From positions 62,001 through 126,000 of the forward strand of contig WEDG01000428.1 in assembly GCA_017591395.1 (NCBI GenBank): a DNA stretch of 64,000 nucleotides. Direction: 5' to 3'. Positions 37,376 to 49,940 of the stretch are shown here, in pieces. Under the pieces are notes generated by a model. It saw only the letters and a program-made list of their open reading frames with translations, did not search any database and was not told the origin of the DNA. This DNA is from Schistocephalus solidus (taxonomy: Eukaryota > Platyhelminthes > Cestoda > Diphyllobothriidea > Diphyllobothriidae). The translations under genes were made by a program, and so were the position numbers. Positions within the stretch are counted from its first letter, which is position 1, and the number at the start of each line of letters is the position of its first letter.

Positions 37376-40300
37376 TCATCAGTGAGCCCGCGTCATATCG
37401 GCTAAGATTAAGAGTATATAGTCATATGAGAGTGACGTGCGCCGATCCGTTCTGATGATAAAATGGAGATGAGTCTTTCTGCTTCGTCGCAGAACTGGGA
37501 GTTTACAATCAGTTCTGGTCGGGTCGCACTACTTGAGAAGCGTTTACTGACAAGAAACAGGACACTAAAATGGCCATTTTTGGCTTGTATATAATCGAGT
37601 CTTGGTGTGGTTGTCTAACGGGATACCTTCTCAACGCCTGTCTGGCGGCGATAAATTTAGTTTTATTTCGCGGTATGATTCTCAGGAGATTACTGTAACC
37701 GGGATGACACTTAGAAAGATACGTCAGACGTTGGACAGCGAAGCACAGTGATAGTTACTCCAAACCCACTTATTCACCCTGGTTTCGTTCGCTTCCAAGA
37801 AAGCTTTTGTTAGGGAAAGCGTGAAGTCACTCCGAGTTCCAATAGTACAGCCGAGTTGAAGGATTAAAAGAAGCAAAAAGCGGTACATTTGAGCTTCGTA
37901 GTTATTGAATAAAGGTTATCGTCTGTTCTTTTATCTCACAGAATTCGTCTGTAGTTACGTGCATGTCCATTGGAGATGTCTCAGGCCGTTTATTTGTTTT
38001 AATTCGCAGCATCCTCTGTTTTAATTGGTGCGTGTGGTTTCACCATGCATTTGCATCGTCAGGAAACGAGTTATGCCGCTAAAAAGTCGCACAGTTTCCC
38101 GACTAGATAACTCAGAACACGATCTCAGCCATTTACTACTTACAAATCAGCAATATTCTGCACATATAGCAGTTTCACAGAGGTCTTCCATCTGCTACGA
38201 ATCACACTTTAAACAATAGCACGAACACACTTCTTACAGAGTTAAGCTATACAGTAAGTAGGATGCTAGCCACTGAAAAAGGCATAAAAAGTATTAAAAA
38301 CAAGCAAATTACAATTTTTCTGTAGTTGTGAAAATCTCGAACGAAATTATCGTAATAAACCGTAGGACACTTGACTTAACAAGGCTGGAGGCGATGCTTG
38401 TTATTTGCGGTTAGGGATCAACGTCTATGAAATTGCCACCTAGTGGAAATATATGCTCACTGAAATAGCCTTTCCGGAGACGGATAGGGATCTAGTTAAG
38501 AGTGTGCTCATGTAGCAGAGTGGTAAAATGTCTACCAACAGTACTTATGCTGAGGGTACGATAAAAGGCGTCCGACGATGACGAACTAAGGAACTGGCGT
38601 CAAAAAATTTCCCAATAAATTCTCTTTCTCAAAGAAGGTATCAACCTCTAACTTTTAGCTCTTTGGATGCCTACCTTCTAGTGTATATACACATGGTAGC
38701 TCCACGCTCACCTGTTGTGCTTTTTGGGGCTTGATCTGTAGCACGTAGGCAGTCGTATAGCCACCAGTATTATATGAGAATGAAACCTAGCCAAACCAGG
38801 GAACAAAAGACCACACGAATAAGTATGTGCATATCTCAAAACCTCGCATATATATGGCGTTGTTATAGACCCGATTAATCCCACTTCTGAGGTACAAATG
38901 CAAGTGATATCATAAATTGGATTATGTCAGCATATCTCAAAGATGATATTCATGGTAAATAGGTGTCGATGACTGGTATAATTACGCACACCACCTAATT
39001 AATACTCTCAATCGATGCAGATGGAAGGATCTTTATTCCACAGCGAGGAATTCACTTGAAAGTATGCTCACTGCTAAGCAGTTTTGCTACATCACTCACA
39101 TACTTCTCACGATTTAACAGTATACCGAATAATAATGTTGATCAGTGTTTTTATCAAATGCCCTATCAACTTGGCGAGGCTTTTACGACTGTGCAGCTGC
39201 TTAATCGGATACATTGGGCCTGTGCGTTCTATCATATCCGCTCGATGACCGAGCTGGGAAGGGCGATACGGGTGTGACCCATGGGAGTGAAGTTTGAGGG
39301 ACAACACGAGACGGTCCTCGCGAACGGTAGGCGAGTTCACTTCCTCTTCTAATGTGCATGCGCGGTTATGGAAGCCGCTTTTTTCGTGAATTTAAGTCCC
39401 TTTTTCCTCCTCCTCCGACTGCAACATGCCGGAACCAACCACCTATTGGGTTTACTGTCGGGTAGGACGCATTGCAAGGTGAGTGCTTACCTGAGAGATA
39501 AGGGTGAGGTAGATCTACCTGTGAGAAACTTCGATGATGTACACAGCCCGCCAGAATAGGCCTTTCCTTCAAATTGTCCTCCGTTTCGGCTGTAATGAGG
39601 CTTAATCCGCTTAAGGACCAGCCAACGGGTCTGTCAGTCCACCGGAATACGGAGCCTTTTAGACGTTTAAAACTCTCTGGCGGCCCAAGTCAGTTTAAAT
39701 GTGAGTCTAATCCCAACGCAGCAGTCGCTAAATCGCGAGATATTTTTTTGTAACCCAGCGGCTTTCACGCAGGACTACCAAGTTTGATTCTCAGTCACCC
39801 AAGCGTCGCTGTGTCCAACCCCCAGGCTGACTTTGGACAATGTAAGCCACTCTGAAATTGCACTCTCCCTCTGTCTCTCTCTCTCTCTCTACCTCTCTCT
39901 CTGTCTCCGTGCATGCATAAATCCGCTTGAGGCAGCGGCTCTGCGTACCAAGCGGAGAAACTAGTTTTCCACTTCGCAGTCCGCCATTGATAGGAGTCTC
40001 ACGCCCGAGCTGCCGCCTAACTTTGGCTGCCGTAGAACCAGCTGTATAGGGGCGGAAATGATGGATTTTAGGTGTTATCGTCGAAACTGTGTTGACGCAA
40101 CAAGGGTATGCATTACCGCGAGTTTAAAGTGGTAATTCCGGACAGCGGTAACATCGCTCTGCCAACCAGCGTATACGTCCTTCTGGAGGTCTGCCTTGTT
40201 CTCTTTTACAGAAAAAAGAAAGGGATGGAAGTAAATTTCACAGCGCTTCCTAGTGTAAACATTCTCTTTTAGCTCGTGAATGTTTTAAGCTTTTTCAGAG

Positions 40301-40859
40301 GGGAGATTGGATGTAAAATTGAAAACTTTAATTTCTTTATTTTTAATTGCTGAAACAATTATACAAACTTTAATACTAGTGTGGTGTATCGACAAGAAGG
40401 TTCTCCCACCGGTACAAATGCAAAATTCTAGCTTACATTTAAACGCAATTAAACGGCCCATATTTTTCACAGATTTCCTTCGCTTCTGTTGAATGTATGC
40501 ACTGTACCCATATAAAGGTTAAGCCAACATCAAGCAGTTGATACGAGGATTGCTGCCCAAAACGCTTCCAGGCACAACCTAGACATTTACCTCAAAATAA
40601 GACGGTTTTTAGGTTTGGGTATTTTACATATCCGGTTCACACCACATCGGTGTCCTGCATTGCGAAATTATAATGTTTAAAACGGAGTTCTCGCCGATAC
40701 ACCCAATCAAACGGTTTGAATCCCGTGCGATTTCCACTCATTCCTAACCAGGCAGTTGCTTCAAGGTCGTTGCCCATCGTCAGTATGCCATGGTCTATCT
40801 AGTCAAAAACGTTTTTCATTTCTCGATCTGAGATTTTAGCATCCAGCCATCTGGTCAGA
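37376..40859. other. Non-coding DNA, nothing recognised
   Basis: A short CT run lies at about 39870-39902. At 37.57 kb CTAAAATGGCCATTTTTGGC recalls the SINE S1 body. No gene or RNA is seen. Confidence 0.35.
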
Positions 40860-41230
40860 TTTCAACGCCTCAACAGCCCAGGAACGGGTAAAATACCGTT
40901 GATGGCAGATGTTTCTTGCAGATTTGAATAATGTTTCTGACCTGAAAATAAAAGAAATTTGCGGTTGCAGGGAAATTCAAATCTATGAGAACAAGGGTAA
41001 GCCCTGAGTACAACCAATGCTTTAACCATCTGAGTTACTACGCCCCGACCGAGGGCCATGATATTAAGCAAATTTTGTGATGTTTCACGCGCAAACTACT
41101 ACAGCGTATGACATCCAACTATTCTGGTACAGAAAGGTAACCGCTCAACCAGGAATTCCTTAACTAGTATTCTGGAATTTACCAGATAGCTGCCAGGCTC
41201 ACTTAATTAATGGGTGTTTTTGCCAGATTT
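40860..41230 (-). repeat. tRNA-like SINE (family S2), with upstream segment
   Basis: Minus strand: GCGTAGTAACTCAGATGGTT (A-box-like), GCATTGGTTGTACTCAGGGC, then a decayed B-box (AGATTTGAATTTC). About 150 bases before the tRNA-like part, a segment with GGTAAATTCCAGAATAC and GGTTGAGCGGTTAC resembles the sequence before the 11.1 kb copy. The family may therefore be longer than the tRNA head. Confidence 0.6.
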
Positions 41231-43504
41231 AAATAATTTGTGTGATCCATTTGTCTCAGGCTGGCCATCGTCCAAGTATTTTTTATGACGAGCTGCTAAT
41301 TGGGTTCAAGGAAGCTTTCCACTGGCTTGCCTTATTCTAGTGCATTTAGGATCCATGAGGTATGGAAAGATTCACTGGATGGATGCACACTTTAACCATG
41401 TGATTTTTTACATAAGATCGGTTTGACAATTGAAATTATTCGATGATTAAGGCTCAGCGTAATACGAAGTCAACCATGATGTATCACAGAAGGACGCATT
41501 CGCCGTGCTCCTCCCTCTGAGCCCTCGGAGGCAACCGATAAGCGAGTTGACTTGATCGATACATGCATTCAGTAAGCTGCACTCTCATTCAGTTCCACCA
41601 GCGTTCAGATTAATTAACGGAATAATCTCTTAACTTTATTATTGATCATACTTTAAATCGAGTAATGTGATTTATAAATGGCCGATACGGATCACCGACC
41701 CGGTACTCAGATTGCTGCTTGGTTCAGCACGTCTGGCACCGGAATATACGTTTGGGGCAGAACCAACAAGCACACTTAATTTTAAAGCACTCCATAGAAA
41801 GTAAGATGAGTCAGCCATTAAATCATGAGTTTACCCCTGTTCTACAGTGAGGAGCTGAGCCTCTTAGGGTTCATAGGTACTCCTGAGGTTTGTCACAATA
41901 AATTACAGACGGCGAACGTGTATGCAAATGAAGGCACCTATGATTAATTACCGCATGTCAGAAGATCGAGGAAGGTTGAGCCCTGTTCTCTAGTCAGTTA
42001 CAAGGGGAGATTATCGTGTTCAGCGTGTCGCGAATCCACGTGTACACAGGGTCTTGACTGGCAATCCAGCAGGCATGCCCCCGTCGGGTGGGATACGATG
42101 AAGGTGTGCAGGAATAGTTTGATCACTAGTCACTGAACAATGCTGTCGAAAAAGCCTAGAAAGGCTTATTTACATTCTTCTCAAACTACCCCAGCCGCAA
42201 GTAGTCCAGATCCATGGTTTGAAGCCGTCTTCAGGTGGCTATTGAGCCACGGACTCTCGTTTCGCTGGCTGCGATAGGCCCCATGTAAAGTCGCGTGCGA
42301 ATACTATTCACCATTCTTATCTGATCGGAAGACAGAAAAAATCCATTACTTACCGTTAAAAAGGGAGGCCGTACATGAAGTAACGATTCTGGTTACGACT
42401 TGGCGGGCGCTTTCATTCAATGGACCTCCGAAATTGGATCCAACCTCGTACGACTGATTAAGGCTCATGCATTCGACAAGTTTCACCGACTTAACCAAAC
42501 TCCCTGCAGCTGTTTTAAAGTCGTCAGACAATGGCCCCTTTCGCATAACCTGCTGATGAACTATCGAGTCAAACGCGTAGAAAACTGACATTCCAATTGG
42601 CGCGACAGATTTAGCAACAACCTCGGAAGACTCTTCCTTTATTGGATTAATCGGGTAAAGGAAGGAGTTATTTTGTGAAGTGGTGATTGGATTGATTCAA
42701 TAACACTTTCTAATTCGGAAGATAAACGGGCTCAAACGTCACGTACAATTAAGCGAAACAAAATGCGGAGAAATTACGACCAACGCAATGCTGGCGGTGG
42801 GTAGCTTGCGGGAGGGTCACTATGCGGTGCAAAATAGGTTTCCGGTGGTACTCCATGCAGACGAACTGGGAAAGGAATAATTGCATTCCGGGAGGTGGGG
42901 TTTTAGTATTAGGGGTACACAGGAGCTCCTGATTCCGCTAGCATGGATAAGCCCCAATCAACAAAAGGTTTATATCTGGTATGTGGCCAACGAAGGGGAC
43001 TGCCTCGAGTTCTTGTGCTCGGCTATATCAACCTTGGAGATGGTTCGCCAATACTAGGCTCCTTGAATTCCCCTGCATCCAGCACCGTAGACATCCATGT
43101 ACCGGAGGCAGCCCGGCCTGAACTTCTGACTGACTTGCTTTCATCCCGTACGATGATGTCTGTTTACACGAGGGCGAAAGTGATTACCCTATCGATCGCG
43201 CGCAAACAGGAAGGTATAGTACATTATATCCTCAAGTGGCCGAACCCTTCTCACCCCCCTTTTAGGAGCGGTCAAACTGAAAGAGCGCAGTTTCCAGATC
43301 TTTTAACGTTATACTTCCCCCTCCACAGCCTGCTAAAGTCGGTTTGATCTCCGTTCTGACGAGGAACTCACTTATGAACTCAGCCTCAAGCTTCCTATGT
43401 CAGAGGAGGCGCAGGCTTGCTTTGCACGAAATCTTATTATTGGAGGGAAACAAAACTGAAAACTCAATTTCTTAACCAATCTAAATTAATTTGATGGTGA
43501 AAAA
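41231..43504. other. Non-coding DNA, nothing recognised
   Basis: A plus-strand frame at 42943-43347 (134 codons) has balanced composition but no domain, no splice support and no known relative that I recognise. I see nothing else. Confidence 0.3.
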
Positions 43505-43598
43505 CTCGGCGCTCCCGGTGGGATTCGAACCCACGCCAGCAAGGGGAAGGCTTTAGTACAGCCAACGCTCTAGCCAACCGAGCTACTAGACCCCCACC
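43505..43598 (-). repeat. tRNA-like SINE head (family S2), best preserved; possibly a tRNA pseudogene
   Basis: Minus strand: D arm GCTC-loop-GAGC (TAGCTCGGTTGGCTAGAGCG), a four-pair anticodon arm GGCT/AGCC with a seven-base loop GTACTAA (anticodon would be ACT), and a perfect five-pair T arm GTGGG-TTCGAAT-CCCAC. The variable region is 14 bases. The flanking seven-base segments (GGTCTAG and CGGGAGC) do not pair, so there is no acceptor stem. With five similar copies in the window, a SINE head is the better explanation. Confidence 0.65.
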
Positions 43599-44278
43599 GT
43601 GTTGGTGATATAAATTTCGAATTTTGACCTTTCAAAGTGGGTACACAACTACAGAAGCTAACCGGCAAATGTGCTTTAGAGAGGGAAAACCTGCGGCATA
43701 AACTCTGATCAGAGGGTTTATAAACCAGCATTCTACCCCAGTTGGTTGTGATCGGGAGTTCTCATGGTCAATTGAGCGTCACATTCCAGAGTAAAGTGTC
43801 GGCAGTTTGGCCTGAAATCAGACAGCGTGTGAAGGCCACTGCCACCTGACAGATCAAACCATTCATAGTGCCGGGCGCTCATTAACTGCACTCCGGTGGC
43901 CGCATTTAGAGTACTTAGTGGACCGAACAAGAGTTCAACCCGACTGAGCACTTTGAGTCTGATGAGCGTCGCCAAGGTTGCAAGCACAAAATGCCTCTCG
44001 AATATGGATTGAACCAATCGTCGTGCAGACTAACTCCATTTTAGTACTGACGGGCGAACGTAGAACTCATCTGAACAATACAGTAAAAACATTTCCTCTA
44101 GAAGGGAAACGTGCGTCCCGGGAAACAGCTGAGAAGTAGGCGTGGTCGCGGGAACAAGGAATTACTTGGCCTGAGGTTAAAGATTCCTGCTTGAATCCAC
44201 CATCACCAGAGACGGCATCAAATACTTGTAGTTCATTCACTAGGGGTTACAGTATTTGCAGAATGTATCCGTGGAGTG
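43599..44278. other. Non-coding DNA, nothing recognised
   Basis: Short open frames only. A minus-strand frame at 43733-44017 shows no domain. Confidence 0.3.
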
Positions 44279-44474
44279 ACACGCAGGCCCAACGCCGTGA
44301 AAGGTGGGATCCGGGCCGTTGCTCCTTTTCTTGTTGTGAAAAATCCAGGTTAAATGTAGGCTGTAGCCAAGTGGTGTATGACAGGATGTCATGGCACACT
44401 TCCCCACGCCGTGAGAGCTGAGGTCCGTGCCGTTGCCACTATCCTCTTGTTGTCGTGTTAAAATCCCACTCAGG
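44279..44474 (+). repeat. Direct repeat, two ~75-base copies
   Basis: 44279-44350 and 44395-44474 share ACGCCGTGA, CCG[G/T]GCCGTTGC, TCTTGTTGT and AAAATCC in order, separated by about 45 bases. The segments lie just before a decayed R1 tail and may belong to it. Confidence 0.6.
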
Positions 44475-44697
44475 TGTTTTTTGGAACAGGAAACCTGGTG
44501 GTACGCATAGATGGCGATTTTCGGCATGCCAGCCATCGTCATCTCTTCTGACCCCCTGTCTTCCTGACTCTACCGTGACACCGGGCCAATATGGAGGAGG
44601 TGGGGGTGCAGTAGATGCAGCGCAAGTCACTACGTTTGATTCCGGCCTACCATGAAGCACGTGGTGGACATCGTCAAAATCAACTTTTGACCTGTCG
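44475..44697 (+). repeat. Retroelement 3' tail (family R1), diverged copy
   Basis: Plus strand: GTGACACCGGGCCAATATGG, GGAGGTGGGGGTGCAGTAG, CAGCGCAAG and the terminal GTGGACATCGTCAAAATCAA then GACCTGTC. The internal GCAAGTCACCGTCC block is changed or missing. Confidence 0.6.
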
Positions 44698-45617
44698 TCG
44701 GATGTATTCACTATGCTATCCCATATCCATCTAAATTAACCGATCCTCCCTTCATCGAATTTGGCCACCATTGGTATCATAATTGCTTGCTGGCTAGCAT
44801 TTGAGTAGCTAATCGGCCCGATTTCATCGTAATTATCAGTATAACAAACAATATGGAGCGCAGTTGACGTAAACACTCGGGAGAGTGCAGTACGCAATCA
44901 AACAAAGTTTATGCAGCGCGACTTTTATACATGTTTCGTGGCCTCTCTCCATCGTGAATTGTATATGTAAGCAGCTCTAAACATATTTCACGAATTTTTA
45001 TCTAGTTCACGGTTTCGGTGGCCTTTTCTATTGACGTATGACTGCATTACGTATTAAATAATAGTACTCGATGCTGTACGAGGCGTAAATTTGTGCGTAG
45101 TATATAAACAGAGTGTTTAAATGCACAATTTAAACGAATCGTACCTAATAACTACGACAATATAAAAAGTTTTTGCAGCATAACTATGTGGGAAATGTTT
45201 GCGAATGCAGCAGGGTTTATGAGTGCTTAAAATACATAAAAATAACCTTACGAACATATGGTTTTTACTTCGCGGATTATCCCCTTTCGGAGGACGGGGG
45301 ATGCTGGAACACAACCCGCGCGATCAAGGACGGATCACTGTATATCTCTCAGATTGATGTAGTATATAAGGGCATTACCTGACTACACATCACAATGTCC
45401 CTTTGTACCTCCACGTGGAGAAAAAGGGCACTTATTTGCTTTGACCACGCAATGGGGCGTGCCCGCTTCTATAACCTATCATCCACGCCGGTGTTTTTGG
45501 GAGAACTTTTGGTAGAAAAAATAACCGACTATAATGAGTGCATATATGGAAAGTAGAAGTGTTCCCTCTCGGATTTTCGAACAGAAAGAAAAGGACCGCA
45601 AATGACAGTCATAGCGA
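44698..45617. other. AT-rich non-coding DNA, nothing recognised
   Basis: No gene, RNA or repeat family is recognised. Confidence 0.35.
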
Positions 45618-45964
45618 AAGAGGAGGAGGAGGAGGAGGAGGAGGAGGAGGGAGGAGGAGGAGGAGGAGGAGGAGGAGTAGGAGGAGGAGGAGGAGGAGGG
45701 AGGAGGGAGGAGGAGGAGGAGGAGGAGGAGGGAGGAGGAGGAGGAGGAGGAGGGAGGAGGAGGAGGAGGAGGAGGGAGGAGGAGGAGGAGGAGGAGGAGG
45801 AGGGAGGGAGGAGGAGGAGGAGGAGGAGGAGGGAGGAGGAGGAGGAGGAGGAGGAGGAGGAGGAGGAGGAGGAGGAGGAGGAGGAGGAGGAGGAGGAGGA
45901 GGAGGAGGAGGGAGGAGGAGGAGGAGGAGGAGGAGGAGGGAGGAGGAGGAGGAGGAGGAGGAGA
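45618..45964 (+). repeat. (GGA)n purine tract, ~345 bases
   Basis: Almost pure AGG/GGA triplets, broken about every 20-40 bases by an extra G (GGGA), which shifts frame. All six open frames through it give Glu, Gly, Arg, Pro, Ser or Leu runs and are not genes. A reverse-strand counterpart is at 55.87-56.14 kb. Confidence 0.97.
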
Positions 45965-47271
45965 GGGACGCGATGTGGAACTCACTTATGATTGCCCCTC
46001 CACCCCTTCCCTCTGGCGGTTTCTTAGTTTGAAGCACGGCACCACGCGCCCGCTGATCCCTTTTCTTTACGTGCGCAACGTCAGTGACCCTGTCTGGCCG
46101 CCAGTTGGGAATCTCGCCGCGTCAGTAGCTTGATTAAGTCGGCAGAAGTACTCGGGGTGATCGATGGGGGCCAGTCGGAAGGGGGGACGGGTGGCGCCAG
46201 AGTTGCGTTTAGGCCCCTGTGCCCGTCTAATGTAAATAGAGCCGCAGTATGCGGGCAAGCCGCTCCTGATGCGCGCATAGGCCCCCCAACCCCCGGCGTA
46301 ACCACAGGCCTTTATGATACACGAAGCAGGGACTTGGCTCTCGTCACACAGTGTTAGTCATTCACTTTTTGTGCACGGTTTGGAGACGTCGCAAATGCAT
46401 TAGCTTAATAGCTGAAAACGTGTCATGTCCGTTATTCCTTTACGTGCCAGTTTCGCTAGGACTGTTTCGCTGCCGTAAGTAGTATTATGGAGATTTTTGA
46501 AAAAAGCTCGAGAGTACCCGAGTGACTATGTGGGGGTGGCATAGAGTCATAAACTAGCCCTCCCCCAAGTCAGGACTCGCGAAGGCCAGTGTCAGTTGAT
46601 GACTTTAACCACCCAAAATTCTATTCCGAAGCTTAAGGGTAGAAGCATAGGCCTGGCATGTGTCCTACAAGTAGGACTGATTTATGAAGGAGAAGTCCGA
46701 ATGATCTGGGCTAGTACCTATGTCGGAAGTACGATATAACGTCTTTACCGTATAAGATTCATACTACTTGTCGTACTGCTTGTTTGTAGAATGGGCATTA
46801 CGGGGTTATTCCTCAGTGGTTGATTGTCTTCGACCCAAATATTCATTGAAATTTCGATTCTGACCCTATAAAGTCACGTCCGGATCTCCTGACTCCATGT
46901 CCTGCACTTACTAATTTTTCCGATTATTCTCTGGAGTTCATATACCAGAAACTGCATAGAGAATGCTGGGGGATCCAATGAGGAGCCGAACCCATCTTTG
47001 CTGCGTCATGCAACAACAGAAAGATCGGCGAAACACGTGACTGGGCTTTTAGCTAATACCTATGTCAGAAGTATGGTATAACGTTTTTGCCATGATCTGA
47101 ACTCTTTCTGATCGCAACCTCCGGAAGATGAACTATTGAATAAACTGCAAAATATTTTAAATGATTTAGGACCTGGATCAGAGCTCACTTTCGGCGTGCA
47201 TTTTCTCGACTTACAACGGCAACCATGCCCAAAACGACCAAAGTAGGCGCGTGTTATCATCATTACTATGT
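45965..47271. other. Non-coding DNA with one short direct repeat
   Basis: A ~45-base segment at 46707-46751 (CTGGGCTAGTACCTATGTCG then GAAGTACGATATAACG) recurs with changes at 47042-47092. Nothing else is recognised. Confidence 0.4.
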
Positions 47272-47557
47272 GACTTAATGTGGCCTTTATGGTACTCCCA
47301 CTCCGTGGGATCCGAGCCAGGTGTGGTGGTTCACCCAGGGGCGGCTCCGGCCGCGCCAGCCACCTGCGCCCTCTCCCATTTCTGGTCTTCTTGACTCTGT
47401 CTTGACACCGGGCTAAGGTGGGGGAGGAGGAGAGAGTGCTGTCGCTGCAGCGCAAGGCTACTATCACTTAAAACTAATTCACGCGCAAGTCACCGTCCCT
47501 GCACCACCTGGTGTGGAGCAGACGTTTGACCTCGTCGAAATCGACGGTCGAACTGTC
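47272..47557 (+). repeat. Retroelement 3' tail (family R1), well-preserved 5'-truncated copy
   Basis: Starts abruptly at GTGGCCTTTATGGTACTCCC, matching the 4.35 kb copy from that point on, and ends at GGTCGAACTGTC (47557). It is contiguous with the 4.06-4.35 kb copy for about 285 bases. Open frames inside it are incidental. Confidence 0.8.
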
Positions 47558-48865
47558 ACTATGCGACTTCTCATGAGACCTCCGTCCTCCAATGAGGACA
47601 GACCAAGGGACTCCACCCCGGGGGAGACTAATTATCGTTTTGCTAACAAGACCCTCCGGAGGATACCAATGAGGGTTACCGGAAGCTGAGATGAGAGGAC
47701 AGCCTTTTCTCTTGTCTTTGTCCGCTCGCTGTCATCTGCCCTCCCCCGCCTACTAGAGCTTTAGTCAACCATCTGGGGACTTTTTGACAGTCAGCTGTTA
47801 CTGAGAGAAACAACACTACCAGTTACATGTTGAAAGTAATCTATAGCGGCGAAGTGGAAGGCAAGGATGACCAGTCAGAGCAGTTGCGCTGCAAATTAAC
47901 CTGCATCGCTGCTTGCTCTTCGATGGAAAGACAGAACGGGATGGTGCATGGGAGGGGCAAGGGCAGAAAAATGCAAGTTTTCAACAGGCTCATAGAACAA
48001 GGTAAGCATATCCAAGGCAGTAGAAGGTGCCAGAAGATGGACAGAATCCTTTCTTTTCGCAAGACCAGACTTCTTTTAAGTGGGTAACGAAATGCTTTGC
48101 CTGTCTTGGAGGTACCCCCTCCTCCCACCTCCCCAGAATGCTGTTTGTTGTTTTGAACTGATTAGCGGCCAACCCTGGGTGAGTACATGCGTTGGTCCAG
48201 CTGGGGTGAGGTCTGTGCGAGTCCTTAACCATTGTCGTGTGTGCGTTGATCACACGTAGACCAAGCCTTCCAGGCCACGACAAGTTATTCGGTGGAAGTA
48301 CTCGGACAGTTCATTGATGTGGAGAAGAGAGAGAGAGAGAGAGAGAGGCCGGCTTTCATATGCCTACACACAGCTATTCCTTCGCTAATAGGTCAGGGCA
48401 TAATCAAATAGTAATAGGAGGAAGGAGAAGAGGTGCATGGATCAACCGAGGTCAGATGTATGGTTAACGCGCAGATACACTATGTTTTCTACTCCTGTTA
48501 TCGAAAAACTGTCGGGGCATGATGTAGCCTAAGAATGGCCTGGGTGACCTAGAGGACTATTTCAAGGGGAGGGGGAAGGGGTGACAACCGTAGACCAGTA
48601 CAACCTAAGTATCTCCCCCTCCTTTTTTCTTCACCAACCCACCTGACTGATTCCACTGAACCGGAACTGAACTGAGAGTTTGTGAATGGAGGTGGATGTG
48701 TGCGCCACTTTGCTTCAATTTCCTCCCTTCGAAAGTTACTGATGGAACAGTTGGTTTGACACTTCCAGGAATTGAAGAAGGCTGTACCGGGGACTGTTAG
48801 ACATGTGTTGATGATAGGATAAGGATTGGACTATGGCCACCTAACCAGAACACGCCCACGTAATA
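47558..48865. other. Non-coding DNA, nothing firm
   Basis: A short (GA)n run lies at 48326-48347. A plus-strand frame at 47827-48087 has no domain. No RNA gene is seen. Confidence 0.35.
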
Positions 48866-48996
48866 ATTCCAGGAAGGGTAAATATTATCCTGTCCTAACC
48901 CTAACACTAATTATACCATAAAACCTAAACTGTAAACTTAATTAGAACCCTATCCCTAGCCTAAGTTTAACCCTAACCCTAACTTTCAACCCAACG
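48866..48996 (+). repeat. Telomere-like (CCCTAA) element, copy 1
   Basis: A leader TTCCAGGAAGGGTAAATATT is followed by about 100 bases of degenerate CCTAAC/CCCTAA units. The same leader precedes the tracts at 49.95 kb and, inverted, 51.5 kb. This is therefore a dispersed element, not a simple telomere scar. Confidence 0.7.
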
Positions 48997-49675
48997 CGCG
49001 TTTTCCAGCAATTTAACGTAAATTCACCTGCACTGCGGCGATTTTATTTCCATATGCAATTCAGGAGGGAATATAAGCAATTCTTACAGATGAGCGGCCA
49101 CAGTATTGTAACCATGCATTTTTCAAACATCCGATGGTCACAACAAGTTCTTCTATTTCATAAAGACGCTGTTTGAAGTCGCAGCCTTGTGGTTTTAAGG
49201 GGTGTGGCCAAAACCGGTCCTCATTAACTGTTTTCTCTGGACAGCTGACCGTACAGTCTGCAGGTGCAATTTTTTTTCTCAGCTGTGACTTACACCGGCA
49301 ACTTTTCGCTGAAAAAATTTTTGAACGCTGGAATGTGTTTTTTTGGCCGGTAAAACCAAACAGTAACACGCAGGATTTATAACGCAGGTTGCAGGCGCAA
49401 CGTCATAACGCTACCTGACATATAAGAGGCGGCAGAAATGCTTCCCTTTTAAAGAACTGCTGTATACTCTGTGTTTAACAACTCGGCCTCACCAAAAGGC
49501 AGCCTCCGAAAGCCCCTGTTTGGAGATTTCCAGAACCTGTGAATATCCTAGTTCAGCTTACATCTGTCAACAAACTTTATTTTCCCAGGAACTGACCGCA
49601 CAGCTTTGCACATTTTCGGCTAGGTGGAAGGTCCTAGAAGCCAGCTAAATGTACACAACCGTTTTCTTCATGCAT
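48997..49675. other. Non-coding DNA, nothing recognised
   Basis: No gene, RNA or assigned repeat is seen. Confidence 0.3.
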
Positions 49676-49792
49676 GACAGTTCGACCGTTGTAGTCCGAC
49701 GATGTCCACCGTATGCTCCATGGAAGGGTGGTGCGGGGACGGTGACTTGTGCGTGAATTAGTTTTAAGTGATAGTAGCCTTGCGCTGCATCC
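49676..49792 (-). repeat. Retroelement 3' tail (family R1), short 5'-truncated copy
   Basis: Minus strand: the 5' break is near 49792, after CGCAAGG, and the 3' terminus is GGTCGAACTGTC at 49678. It is almost identical to the corresponding part of the 12.44 kb copy. Confidence 0.78.
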
Positions 49793-49940
49793 CCAATATG
49801 CAGCCAAATTTCCTAACGCCATTTTGCGACCATGACTTGGAGTTGAGCTGCGCAGCTCGATTAAGTCCTTGGTGTCCAGTATGGTCGCCTTACCAGGACA
49901 CGGTGGATAGGAACCACCCCGCCCGTTTAAGAGCCCTACG

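Noticed and set aside
42943..43347. 134-codon plus-strand frame
   Set aside because: Nothing recognised in the product and no exon signals; kept only as a note.
43505..43598. A functional tRNA gene
   Set aside because: The acceptor halves do not pair, and several similar degraded copies exist, so a SINE head is more likely.
45479..46037. Four long open frames over the GGA tract (poly-Glu, Gly, Arg, Pro, Ser, Leu)
   Set aside because: Trinucleotide repeats are open in every frame; no unique domain flanks them.
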